From Sorangiineae bacterium MSr11954 (GTDB taxonomy: Bacteria > Myxococcota_A > Polyangia > Polyangiales > Polyangiaceae): a DNA stretch of 64,000 nucleotides. Under the pieces are notes generated by a model, which ran no database searches, was not told the origin of the DNA, and saw only the letters and a program-made list of their open reading frames with translations. The stretch is taken from contig CP089984.1 in NCBI GenBank assembly GCA_037157815.1, positions 11,108,501 to 11,172,500 of the forward strand. The letters are read 5' to 3'. A program made the translations under genes and the position numbers. Below are positions 24,576-32,075 of this stretch, piece after piece (position 1 is the stretch's first letter; each line of letters opens with the position of its first letter).

Positions 24576-25137
24576 GGAACGGATCCCACTCTTTGTAACG
24601 GGAGCTGGCGCCGAGCAGGAGCTGCGCGCAGGTGGACCATTTGGGCCGGAAAGGGCGGCGGGCCAGGCGCATGTTGGCTTCGTCGGGCGTCTTCCAACCC
24701 TTGCGCAGGTTGCACACGCGGCAGGCGGTGACCAGGTTTTCCCACGAGTCCATGCCGCCGCGGGAGCGCGGTAGCACATGATCGATGTTGAGCTCGCGCA
24801 GCGGCGGGCGCTTGCCGCAGTACTGGCACTGGTGCGCGTCGCGGAACATCAAGTTGCGGCGCGTCAGTCGGACGGTCAGCCGCGGGGTCCGGTCATAGCG
24901 ATGTAGGTGCAAAATTCGTGGCACCCGCAGGTGGCCACCGACGATGGGAACCGCGTCATCCTGCGCGCGCACGGGGAGCATGCGCCAGGTGTCGAACGCG
25001 TGTGTTTCGCCATCATCGTCGAGTGCGTGCGCAGCGTCTCCATAAAGGAGGACGAATGCGCGGCGTGCTGTAGTCAGCTGAACAGCCTCGAAATGTCGGT
25101 TTAGCACCAATACCGGAATCGTGAGCACGTCGCCCAT
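24562..25137 (-). CDS. HNH endonuclease domain protein
   Basis: A 191-residue protein of the common housekeeping-like HNH group. The N-terminal PVLVLNRHFEAVQLTTARRA and ALLYGDAAHALD segments match the conserved non-catalytic region. The zinc-finger HNH domain follows: CQYCGKRPPLRELNIDHVLP, RSRGGMDSWENLVTACRVCN. Two CxxC pairs bind zinc, and the His-Asn-His core is intact. The nucleic acid target is unknown. The ATG at 25137 is preferred over a TTG two codons upstream. No repeats or mobile-element signs flank it. Confidence 0.88.
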   Translation of the reverse strand: MGDVLTIPVLVLNRHFEAVQLTTARRAFVLLYGDAAHALDDDGETHAFDTWRMLPVRAQDDAVPIVGGHLRVPRILHLHRYDRTPRLTVRLTRRNLMFRDAHQCQYCGKRPPLRELNIDHVLPRSRGGMDSWENLVTACRVCNLRKGWKTPDEANMRLARRPFRPKWSTCAQLLLGASSRYKEWDPFLKAS

Positions 25138-25315
25138 GACCAAGCCACTAGGAGTGTAGCACGCACGTTCGGAGGCGCAGGTCCCACGCCGGGAATCGAT
25201 GGACTTTCCGATCGAAAGTCGGCGCCTTTGATGCGCCCGGGCCCAATCCAGGTGCTAGAAGGTATGCAAGTCGGTTTGACGGTTGAACGCTTGGGGCTAA
25301 ATTCGGACGGCGAAC

Positions 25316-25876
25316 ATGGGACACGACCAACTCGAAGGCAACGACGCGGAAAAAGACGATGGCCTCGAGGTGCCCATTCGCGAGGGCCGTCGCGGTCGCG
25401 CCCCGAAGGTCGACGAGCAAGCGCGCAAGCGCGGCGTTTTGATGGTCGTGGGCATGGTCGGGCTCGGTGGTCTGCTGGCCGCGGTGTTCCTCACGCAAAT
25501 GAAGGACAACGCGATCTACTCGAAGCCCGTGGATGAGCTCGTGGCCAACAAAACGCGGTTCGCAGGCCGCCCGGTGCGCGCCGAGGGGAACCTCGTTCAC
25601 GGCACCTTGGTGAAGCGCGAGCAGCCTTGCGAGTACCGCTTTACGATCACCAAGAATGGCGTCGATGTGCCGGTTCGGTTTCCTCAGTGTGTCGTGCCCG
25701 ACACCTTCCGGGACGTGCCGGACATGGATCTCGGGGTCACCGTCGAAGGGGAGCTCCGCGCCGACAACACCTTCGAGGCGACCAACGTGCTGGCGAAGTG
25801 CCCGAGCAAATACGAGATGAAGGAGCGCGCAGGGCGCGGCGAACAAATGCCGCACGCGCAGGTGAACGGGACGTAA
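25316..25876 (+). CDS. ccmE: Cytochrome c maturation haem chaperone CcmE, CxxxY type
   Basis: A 186-residue periplasmic haem chaperone with one N-terminal membrane anchor (about 40-60, GVLMVVGMVGLGGLLAAVFL) and an OB-fold domain: AGRPVRAEGNLVHGTLV, YRFTITKNG, VPVRFPQCVVPDTF, VTVEGEL. The haem-binding motif is AKCPSKYEM (C162-xxx-Y166), the CxxxY form found in several delta-proteobacteria and archaea instead of HxxxY. Two extra cysteines (C105, C125) are present. The N-terminal cytoplasmic arm is unusually long and charged. No other ccm gene is in the window. The next gene starts 5 bp after the stop. Confidence 0.9.
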   Translation: MGHDQLEGNDAEKDDGLEVPIREGRRGRAPKVDEQARKRGVLMVVGMVGLGGLLAAVFLTQMKDNAIYSKPVDELVANKTRFAGRPVRAEGNLVHGTLVKREQPCEYRFTITKNGVDVPVRFPQCVVPDTFRDVPDMDLGVTVEGELRADNTFEATNVLAKCPSKYEMKERAGRGEQMPHAQVNGT

Positions 25877-25880
25877 ATCC

Positions 25881-26483
25881 GTGACGGGTCCCATCGGCTG
25901 GATGGCCGATTACGCCGCACGACACGGCTTTCGCTACGAGCCCGACGCCGACGAGCGCTGGATGCGGGCGTGGGAGCCCTACACCACGGTGAAGGTGCCC
26001 ACCCGCTACGAGCATGCCCTTCAAGCCACGGGCGATCATGCCTCGATGACCCTGGCTCGCATGGTCATGTCGTTCGAGACCGTGCACGCGGGCGTGACGC
26101 ACACCCATGAAGCCTCTGCGTGGATCGCCATCGCACAAGACGTGCGCATGGACTCCGTGGCCGCCGCAACCTCGGACCCCGGTCGCACCTTTGGTGAGTC
26201 GTTCGACCTGGTGAGCATGCCCCGCCGCCCCACGGGCGATCGCGTGTTCGATGGCAGCTTCGCGACATTTTCGCCGACCGCTGAAGAGCTTGCACGCGCC
26301 ATCGGTCCGAGCTTGCGCAAGCTCGCATTGGGTTGGCGCATTCCTCTGCACTTCGAGCTTCGCAAGGGGGGATTCGTGATCGCCCCCGTTACCCTGGCGC
26401 CCAACGCCGAGGGGCTCTCGTGGTTGGTGCATGCGGTGCATCTTTTCAGCGAGAAGGCAACCAAGCACCGTGCATCCGGGTAA
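25881..26483 (+). CDS. Hypothetical protein downstream of ccmE
   Basis: A 200-residue soluble protein with a GTG start 5 bp after ccmE. No family is recognised. It has the pattern of an alpha/beta domain: WMRAWEPYTTVKVPTRYEHAL, ASMTLARMVMSFETV, FDGSFATFSPTAEELARAIG, and a late hydrophobic strand GFVIAPVTLAP. There is no signal peptide. Tight spacing suggests co-transcription with ccmE, but no functional link is evident. Confidence 0.7.
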   Translation: MTGPIGWMADYAARHGFRYEPDADERWMRAWEPYTTVKVPTRYEHALQATGDHASMTLARMVMSFETVHAGVTHTHEASAWIAIAQDVRMDSVAAATSDPGRTFGESFDLVSMPRRPTGDRVFDGSFATFSPTAEELARAIGPSLRKLALGWRIPLHFELRKGGFVIAPVTLAPNAEGLSWLVHAVHLFSEKATKHRASG

Positions 26484-26493
26484 AGTACAGCGC

Positions 26494-27468
26494 ATGCGCT
26501 TTTCGCTTCGCCCTTTGGCGTTGACGATCTTGCTCGCGAGCACGGTGGGCGTCCCTGCGTTTGCCCAGCAACCGCCCGCGCAAACCTCCGATCCTGCTCC
26601 GGGTCCGAGCCCCGGCGCGCCCCCCGCGTCTCCGTCCACCGGTTCCCCCGTCGGTGGTTCCTCGCTCACGACGTCCTCGCTCACCATTTACCCAGAGTGC
26701 AAGAACAACCCCACCGAGGCCGAGAGCGAGGCCGCGCACGGTGCTTACCTCGCCGGCAAGGGATCGTTCGACGAGGCCGACTACGTCACCGCCGTGACGT
26801 ATTTCAAAGACGCCTACCGCCGCGATTGCACGAAGCACGAGCTCCTGAACGCGCTCTCGCGCGCCTACGAGCTCAAAGGCGACCGCGCGGAGGCCATCAA
26901 CGCGCTCGAAACCTACCTTCGTCGCGTCCCCCCGAACGCCCCCGGCAACGACGCCATCCAGCGCCGTCTGGTCGCGCTCAAAGCACAATCCACCACCGCC
27001 TCCACTCCGCCGCCGACCCCCGTGCCCGCGGGCCCCGCATCGACGGTGTCCCCCGCAACGACTCCCCCCGCGCCCTCCGATCCGGTGCCGGATCGACCCG
27101 CATCGACGCACACGGTCTACCCGTGGATCGTCGCCGGCGGCGGTGTGGTGCTGATCGCGGCCGGCGTTTCGGTGTGGGCCATCGGCACGAGCCAGATCAA
27201 TGCGTCCAAGGACGACGCCAAGGCGGCCAAGTGCGATGGTACGCGCTGCCCCGAGGGGGTCGACGTAAAGCCCTTTCAAGACAAGAACGACAGCGGCGCG
27301 ACCAAGCGCGGCATCGGCTTTACGCTCATGGGCGTGGGCGCCGCCGCCGTGGCGGGCGGCATCGTCTGGCACTTTCTCGAACCGAAGCTGTCGCCATCGC
27401 GCAGGGTGCAAGCGCGCCCCGATCTCGGCCCGGGCTATGCGGGCCTCTCGCTCGGCGGCTCGTTCTAG
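26494..27468 (+). CDS. Exported TPR-containing protein with C-terminal membrane segments
   Basis: A 324-residue protein. The signal peptide LALTILLASTVGVPAFA is cleaved before QQPP, followed by a Pro/Ser/Thr linker. A TPR-like region spans about 75-165: AHGAYLAGKGSFDEADYVTA, VTYFKDAYRRDCTKHELLNA, LSRAYELKGDRAEAINALET. A second Pro-rich linker leads to two hydrophobic segments (WIVAGGGVVLIAAGVSVWAI and GIGFTLMGVGAAAVAGGIVW) around a loop with two cysteines (CDGTRCPEG). This TPR-plus-two-helix layout recurs in myxobacterial envelope proteins of unknown role. The ATG at 26494 is chosen from the signal peptide. Confidence 0.8.
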   Translation: MRFSLRPLALTILLASTVGVPAFAQQPPAQTSDPAPGPSPGAPPASPSTGSPVGGSSLTTSSLTIYPECKNNPTEAESEAAHGAYLAGKGSFDEADYVTAVTYFKDAYRRDCTKHELLNALSRAYELKGDRAEAINALETYLRRVPPNAPGNDAIQRRLVALKAQSTTASTPPPTPVPAGPASTVSPATTPPAPSDPVPDRPASTHTVYPWIVAGGGVVLIAAGVSVWAIGTSQINASKDDAKAAKCDGTRCPEGVDVKPFQDKNDSGATKRGIGFTLMGVGAAAVAGGIVWHFLEPKLSPSRRVQARPDLGPGYAGLSLGGSF

Positions 27469-27520
27469 GCGGCTGTTCTAGGCGGTTTCGTTCTAGGCCG
27501 CGCGTTCGACGCGCGACGGG

Positions 27521-28024
27521 CTACAGCAACTCGACGCCGGTGGCATCGAGCTCGAGCTGGGCGCCGGTGGTGGACATCTCGTCGCACTCTTTGCCGTCTT
27601 TGGTGAGCACGATCGTGCCTTGCACCTTGGCTTGTTTGCCGCTCGAGGACCGGGGAACGAAGAACGCGTGACCGTGCATGCGAACATTCGCGTGCTGCTG
27701 CGTGTCGACGATTTCCATCCAGCAGCCGCGCTCCTGGCAGACGGCGCGGACGGTGCCGGTGGTGGCGATGGTCTTGCCTTTGAACGAGGCGGGGTTCTTT
27801 GCAACATCGGACAAAGAGACGAGTTGTGCGGTGACCGGCTCACCCAGCTTGATGGCGGCGTTGGTCTCGCGCGCGGTCTCCGCCTGGGCGGTGCGCTCCG
27901 CGCTATGCGCATGGTTCGCCTCGGCCGCGTGCGTGGGCTCGGCCGCCGGATCCGCGCTCATTTTGCAACCGCCGGCGCCGAGGGCGAGCGCCAGAAAAAT
28001 CACCCGCCATGAAGACGTACGCAT
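27521..28024 (-). CDS. DUF4920-domain lipoprotein
   Basis: A 167-residue lipoprotein. The signal peptide WRVIFLALALGAGGC carries the lipobox, followed by an Ala/Glu/His-rich linker (about 22-60). The C-terminal DUF4920-like OB-fold has KGKTIATTGTVRAVCQERGC, W-MEIVD, HGHAFFVPRSSSGKQAKVQG. The VCQERGCWM cysteine pair is the family's hallmark. The function is unknown; the fold resembles periplasmic metal- or haem-handling OB proteins such as CcmE, but that link is inference. It is divergent from sppA. Confidence 0.82.
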   Translation of the reverse strand: MRTSSWRVIFLALALGAGGCKMSADPAAEPTHAAEANHAHSAERTAQAETARETNAAIKLGEPVTAQLVSLSDVAKNPASFKGKTIATTGTVRAVCQERGCWMEIVDTQQHANVRMHGHAFFVPRSSSGKQAKVQGTIVLTKDGKECDEMSTTGAQLELDATGVELL

Positions 28025-28088
28025 GGCTACCTTTGTAGCACGGATTTACCCGGCGAGACGGCCTCGTCGGCGTCCGTGAGATGGTCGA

Positions 28089-29825
28089 ATGCTCTTCATT
28101 CTTCGTTTAATCCTGCAGTTCTTCCGTCTTCTCGTGTGGCCGCTGGCGGTGTTGCGCCGGCGCAAAGCGGCGCCCCCGAGGGCGTACGTGCACTTGGAGA
28201 TCGATGGGGCGGTGACCGATGTGGCAGGGCCCAAGCGCCCATGGGAAGCGTGGGTCCGCAAGCCTGTGCTCACCCTTCACGGGGTGGCGGAGTTGATCGA
28301 TGCGCTGATCGACGATCCGAACCCGCGCGGGCTCTTGGTCACCTTGAAGTCGCTGCGCGCGGGGATGGCCACCGCCACCTCGCTTCGCGCCCAGCTCGCG
28401 CGGCTTCGCGACGCCGGGCGCGAGGTCGTGGTGCTCCTGCCCTTGGGCGGCGACACGCGCGAGTTCTATGTGGCCACCGCCGCCACCCGCATCTTCGTGG
28501 GGCCGCGAACCGCGCTGTCGCCCATCGGATTTGCCATCAACGCGCGCTACGTGCGCGGCGCGCTCGAAAAGGCGGGCCTCACCCCGGAGGTCTTCGCGCG
28601 CGGCACCTACAAGAGCGCGGGCGAGACGTTCGTGCGCGACTCGATGAGCGAAGCGCAGCGCGAGCAGATGGAGGCGCTCCTGGCTACGTTCTACGACGAG
28701 CTGGTCGACGCCGTGGCCGAGGGACGTCACCTGGACGTGGACACGGCGCGCGCGCGCATCGATGCTGCCCCCTACACGGCGGCCGACGCCGTTTCGGCAG
28801 GGCTGGTGGATGACACGGCGTACGAGGATGAAATCGCCGACAAGCTGGGCGGCTCCGAGGCCGCGCGAGTGGTGCCCGCGGCGCCGTATTTGCGGGCGCG
28901 CATGGGGGCTCGGCTGGGCCCGATTTTGCCGCAGCCGGTCATCGGGGTGGTGCGCGTGCATGGTCCGATCGCGGGGGACAACCCGCTGCACATGTCGTCG
29001 GTGGCCAGCGACGAGGCGATCATTCAAGTCGTTCGCCGCGCGCGGCAGGATCCGGCGGTGCGGGCGGTGGTGCTCCACATCGATTCGCCTGGCGGAAGCG
29101 CGCTGGCCTCCGATCGCATTCACCACGAGCTGGTCCGCTTGGCCGCCGAAAAGCCGCTGATCGCCTGTATGGCCAATGTGGCCGCGAGCGGCGGATACTA
29201 CGTGGCGGCGCCCGCGCACGTGATCGTGGCGGAGCCTACGACCGTGACGGGATCCATCGGCGTCATCGCCGCGCGCTTTACCCCGGAGCCGCTGCTCTCG
29301 CGCCTCGGGATCCACACGAGCAGCCTGCGGCGCGGCGCGCACGCGGGGTTGCTGGATCCGGCGGGGCCGCTCACCGACGACGAGCGCGGCGCGATCGAGA
29401 AGGAGATCGACGGCATCTACCGCGGGTTCGTTCAGGTGGTGTCCGACGGGCGCAAGAAGACGGTCGATGAGGTGCACGCCGTCGCGGAAGGACGGGTGTG
29501 GGTCGGCCGCGATGCGCGCACGCGGGGCCTGGTGGACGAGCTGGGCGGCTTCGAAACGGCGCTTCGCCTGGCCCGCGAACGTGGGGCCGAGGGACGCAAG
29601 CTCGCTCCGCGGCTTTTGCGGCCGCCGCGCTCCCCGCTTCCTCCGCTCTCGGCCGAGCACCGCGAGCGGCGCGTGGCGCGCGCGGCGTTTGCGCCGGTGG
29701 TGCGGCTCCTCGGTACGCTGGGGGTGGAGCCGAGCGCGCTGGTGCAGGGGGTGGTGCTGGGATCATCCCGCGAGCGGGCGCTTCTCTGGTTCGAGCTCGG
29801 CGGGTACTTTTCGCGGGTCGACTGA
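28089..29825 (+). CDS. sppA: Signal peptide peptidase SppA, long (67K-type) form
   Basis: A 578-residue membrane-anchored serine protease that degrades released signal peptides. A hydrophobic N-terminal anchor (about 1-22) precedes two tandem S49 domains. The general-base lysine lies in the first domain (GTYKSAGETF, K175). The nucleophilic serine lies in the second (MANVAASGGYYVAAP, S367), after VVLHIDSPGGSALASDRI, and is followed by TTVTGSIGVIAARF. This Lys/Ser split across domains matches E. coli SppA. The 3' end overlaps the convergent TetR gene by 63 bp. Confidence 0.93.
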   Translation: MLFILRLILQFFRLLVWPLAVLRRRKAAPPRAYVHLEIDGAVTDVAGPKRPWEAWVRKPVLTLHGVAELIDALIDDPNPRGLLVTLKSLRAGMATATSLRAQLARLRDAGREVVVLLPLGGDTREFYVATAATRIFVGPRTALSPIGFAINARYVRGALEKAGLTPEVFARGTYKSAGETFVRDSMSEAQREQMEALLATFYDELVDAVAEGRHLDVDTARARIDAAPYTAADAVSAGLVDDTAYEDEIADKLGGSEAARVVPAAPYLRARMGARLGPILPQPVIGVVRVHGPIAGDNPLHMSSVASDEAIIQVVRRARQDPAVRAVVLHIDSPGGSALASDRIHHELVRLAAEKPLIACMANVAASGGYYVAAPAHVIVAEPTTVTGSIGVIAARFTPEPLLSRLGIHTSSLRRGAHAGLLDPAGPLTDDERGAIEKEIDGIYRGFVQVVSDGRKKTVDEVHAVAEGRVWVGRDARTRGLVDELGGFETALRLARERGAEGRKLAPRLLRPPRSPLPPLSAEHRERRVARAAFAPVVRLLGTLGVEPSALVQGVVLGSSRERALLWFELGGYFSRVD

Positions 29826-30446
29826 GTCGTTCGGGCAGGGTTGCTTTTGCAGCCCGCGGAAGGCCACCGCGACCAGCGCCTCGGCGTGCAAATCGTCGAG
29901 GGGCGCATGGCCGACCAGGTGGCGATAAATCATGGGGCCGAAGATGAGGTCCAGCGCGAGATCGACCTCGATGTCCTCGCGGAGCTCGCCGCGGGCCACC
30001 CCGCGCTCCCAGATGATCCGCACCTCCTCGCGCCGCGAGCGCAAGAACCGCTCGCGGAACAGGGCGAGAAACTCGGGATCGCTTTGCCCTTCGGCGATGA
30101 ACTGGCGAAACATGGCGCCGTGCGGGGTCGCGTAAAAGCGAATCACCGACTCGAGCTCCAACGTGAAGTCATTGAGCGCCGAGCCCGTGTCGGGCGTGGG
30201 GACGCTCCGCCTCATCGAGGAGAGAAATGCGTCGAGGGCGACGAGGTTCTTGTTCGGCCACCACTTGTAGAGCGTGGCCTTGCTCACGCCTGCGCGCTGC
30301 GCGATGGCGTCACACGTTACGTCGCGGAGGCATTTCGTCTCCAGCAGCTCCATCGTGGCCGACAGGATGGAGCTCTCGCAAACATGGCTGCGTTGGCGTC
30401 CGCGCGGCTTCGGCTCGGTTTCGGGGATGGATGCTGTCTTCGCCAT
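29763..30446 (-). CDS. TetR/AcrR-family transcriptional regulator
   Basis: A 227-residue regulator. The N-terminal helix-turn-helix (about 25-70) reads ESSILSATMELLETKCLRDV, TCDAIAQRAGVSKATLYKWW, PNKNLVALDAF. The C-terminal ligand-binding domain resembles the TetR_C group with RHLVGHAPLD near the end. An AAACTGTACGTTTAGTTT element lies 7-24 bp upstream of the ATG at 30446, and two close copies lie before the secreted repeat-protein gene at 30498-31349. It therefore probably represses itself and that gene. Its 3' end overlaps sppA. Confidence 0.9.
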   Translation of the reverse strand: MAKTASIPETEPKPRGRQRSHVCESSILSATMELLETKCLRDVTCDAIAQRAGVSKATLYKWWPNKNLVALDAFLSSMRRSVPTPDTGSALNDFTLELESVIRFYATPHGAMFRQFIAEGQSDPEFLALFRERFLRSRREEVRIIWERGVARGELREDIEVDLALDLIFGPMIYRHLVGHAPLDDLHAEALVAVAFRGLQKQPCPNDSVDPRKVPAELEPEKRPLAG

Positions 30447-30452
30447 GATTGA

Positions 30453-30470
30453 AAACTGTACGTTTAGTTT
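30453..30470. promoter_or_regulatory. Putative TetR operator at its own gene
   Basis: AAACTGTACGTTTAGTTT, an imperfect palindrome (AAACT...AGTTT), ends 7 bp upstream of the TetR start. Binding here would block transcription or occlude the leader. The same 18-bp pattern recurs at 31375-31392 and 31410-31427. Confidence 0.7.
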
Positions 30471-30497
30471 CTGGTTGTCGCAAAATTTTTTTAGGAC

Positions 30498-31349
30498 TTA
30501 CGGAGACATGCGGCGAGCCGAGCCGGTGCCGGCGGTCATGGCCGCGGGCGCGGGGATCGCGATCGGGCGAACGTTCGGGGAAGGCTCGTAGACGCTCGAG
30601 GGAACGTACGTCACCGTGGGGGCGGCCAGCTTGGCGGGGGCTTGCAGCGTGGCCGCGTTGGTGGCGGCGGGCATCGACAAGGTGAAGGGGCGGTAATTGG
30701 ACGAGGGCTGGTACGAGGTCGAAGGGTCGTAGCTGGCGGTCGCGGTGCTCATGGTGGCGGACGTCGTCGTCGTGGTGGAGATGGGCACCGGCGCCGCGGC
30801 GACCTTGGTCGGCGCGATCAGAACGACGGGGCGATAGTTCGGCGAAGGCTGGTACGACGTCGAAGGATCGTAGCTCGAGGTGGTCGGCGCCTTCGCGGGG
30901 GCGGCCGGCGCCTTCGCAGGGGCAACCGGGACGGTGGCGGACGTCACGCTGGTGGTCGAGGTGACGGGGCCCGGCTTGGCGGCGGCCGTTTGCACGCTGC
31001 TACCGACGGCGCCGGTCAGGCTCACGGGCGGCAAGACGGCGAGGGGGCGCGAGTTGGGGGAGGGTTGATAGAAGCTCGAAGGGTCGTAGTTGGTCGACAC
31101 CACCTGCGGCTTCGCAGCTTGCGCGGCGCGGGTTTGGGTGGCGGTTTGCGCGGTGCGGGTCTGCGCGCTGCTGCCGACGGCGCCGGTCACGCCCACCGGG
31201 GGCGCCACGGCGAGGGGGCGCGAGTTGGGGGAAGGTTGATAGAAGCTCGAAGGGTCGTAGCTCGTCGTCTGCGCGAACGCGCTGGTGGCGCTACCAACCA
31301 GGCCAAAGGTGAACGTGGCAACGAGCGAGGCGATACGGAACGAGTTCAT
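30498..31349 (-). CDS. Secreted protein with five YDPSSxYQPSPNxRP repeats
   Basis: A 283-residue exported protein, starting at an ATG (31349) with GGAG at 8-nt spacing. The signal peptide TFGLVGSATSAFA is cleaved before QTT. Five 18-residue repeats occur at residues 31-48, 88-105, 160-177, 207-224 and 248-265 (consensus YDPSSFYQPSPNSRPLAV), separated by low-complexity Ala/Thr/Lys/Pro linkers. Repeats 1 and 2 are nearly identical and share VTGAVGSS after them; later copies diverge to YEPSPNVRP. No cysteine or catalytic motif is present. It looks like an extracellular or outer-surface repeat protein. Two TetR-type operators precede it. The family is not recognised. Confidence 0.8.
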   Translation of the reverse strand: MNSFRIASLVATFTFGLVGSATSAFAQTTSYDPSSFYQPSPNSRPLAVAPPVGVTGAVGSSAQTRTAQTATQTRAAQAAKPQVVSTNYDPSSFYQPSPNSRPLAVLPPVSLTGAVGSSVQTAAAKPGPVTSTTSVTSATVPVAPAKAPAAPAKAPTTSSYDPSTSYQPSPNYRPVVLIAPTKVAAAPVPISTTTTTSATMSTATASYDPSTSYQPSSNYRPFTLSMPAATNAATLQAPAKLAAPTVTYVPSSVYEPSPNVRPIAIPAPAAMTAGTGSARRMSP

Positions 31350-31374
31350 GACGGCATTCTCCAAGGGTGATTCG

Positions 31375-31427
31375 AAACTGAACGTTTCGTTTCGGACAAG
31401 GGATAACCTAAACTGGACGTTTAGTTT
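31375..31427. promoter_or_regulatory. Two putative TetR operators before the repeat-protein gene
   Basis: AAACTGAACGTTTCGTTT (31375-31392) and AAACTGGACGTTTAGTTT (31410-31427) match the site at the TetR gene in 16 of 18 and 17 of 18 positions. Their starts are 35 bp apart, a little over three helical turns, so dimers would lie roughly on the same face. They begin 26 bp upstream of the ATG at 31349. The shared motif ties this gene to the adjacent regulator. Confidence 0.75.
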
Positions 31428-31647
31428 GACAAGGCCTCGGCGAGTTTTTCCTTCGCTCGCGCGAGGCGAACCGGGTCCTCCCCGCACGAACGCGAAGCGA
31501 GCGCAACATGGTTGCGCACGCACGGTCGCAGCGAACGCGGCGGTGTATGCACGCAGCGTATGCACGCGGCCGCCCCGAGCGCGGCGAGGGCCGGCGCATC
31601 GAGCGGCGTTTCAGCGTGGAGGGTCGGTCTTGCCTAGGAGTACGCGG

Positions 31648-32055
31648 TCAGCGCGTCGAGGTTACGCCCAAAAGTGCATCCATCGATGCTTCGTCGGCGG
31701 GCGTGAACGGGTACTGATCGAACTCGGCGCTCAGCACCCACTTGAAGCCGTTCACGGCGCGCGGCTCCAAGGAGGGGGACATGAGCGTGCACTCGTACAG
31801 AAACAGATCGACCACGTAGTGCTCGTAGGGGTGGCTCACGAAGGAGATCAGCTTGCCGCACTCGATTTCGGCGCCGAGGCGGTGCATCACCTCACGGCGG
31901 AGGGCCTGCCCGTCGGTTTCGCCCGGCTCCACACGGCCGCCGGGGAACTCCCACATGAGGGGGAGAACCGCCGTGGCTCGCCGCTGGGTGATGAGGTAGC
32001 GGCCATCTTGCTCGAGCACGGCGGCAACGACCCGAATGGTGCGCGGCGCGGTCAT
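31648..32055 (-). CDS. MutT-like Nudix protein with degenerate Nudix box
   Basis: A 135-residue MutT-like protein: VVAAVLEQDGRYLITQRRAT, MWEFPGGRVEPGETDGQALR, VNGFKWVLSAEFDQYPFTPAD. The Nudix box should end REUxEExGU, but here reads REVMHRLGA, so two of the three metal-binding glutamates are His and Arg. Pyrophosphohydrolase activity is therefore doubtful. The rest of the 8-oxo-dGTPase-like fold is well kept. The ATG at 32055 gives the normal N-terminus; a GTG at 32073, next to the upstream FHA gene's stop, is an alternative. The FHA gene ends 20 bp upstream. Confidence 0.8.
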   Translation of the reverse strand: MTAPRTIRVVAAVLEQDGRYLITQRRATAVLPLMWEFPGGRVEPGETDGQALRREVMHRLGAEIECGKLISFVSHPYEHYVVDLFLYECTLMSPSLEPRAVNGFKWVLSAEFDQYPFTPADEASMDALLGVTSTR

Positions 32056-32075
32056 TTGGCGGATCTCACTCACAC

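Noticed and set aside
24562-25137. HNH protein as a homing or mobile element
   Set aside because: No intron, intein, target-site duplication or repeats; it belongs to a widespread stand-alone HNH group.
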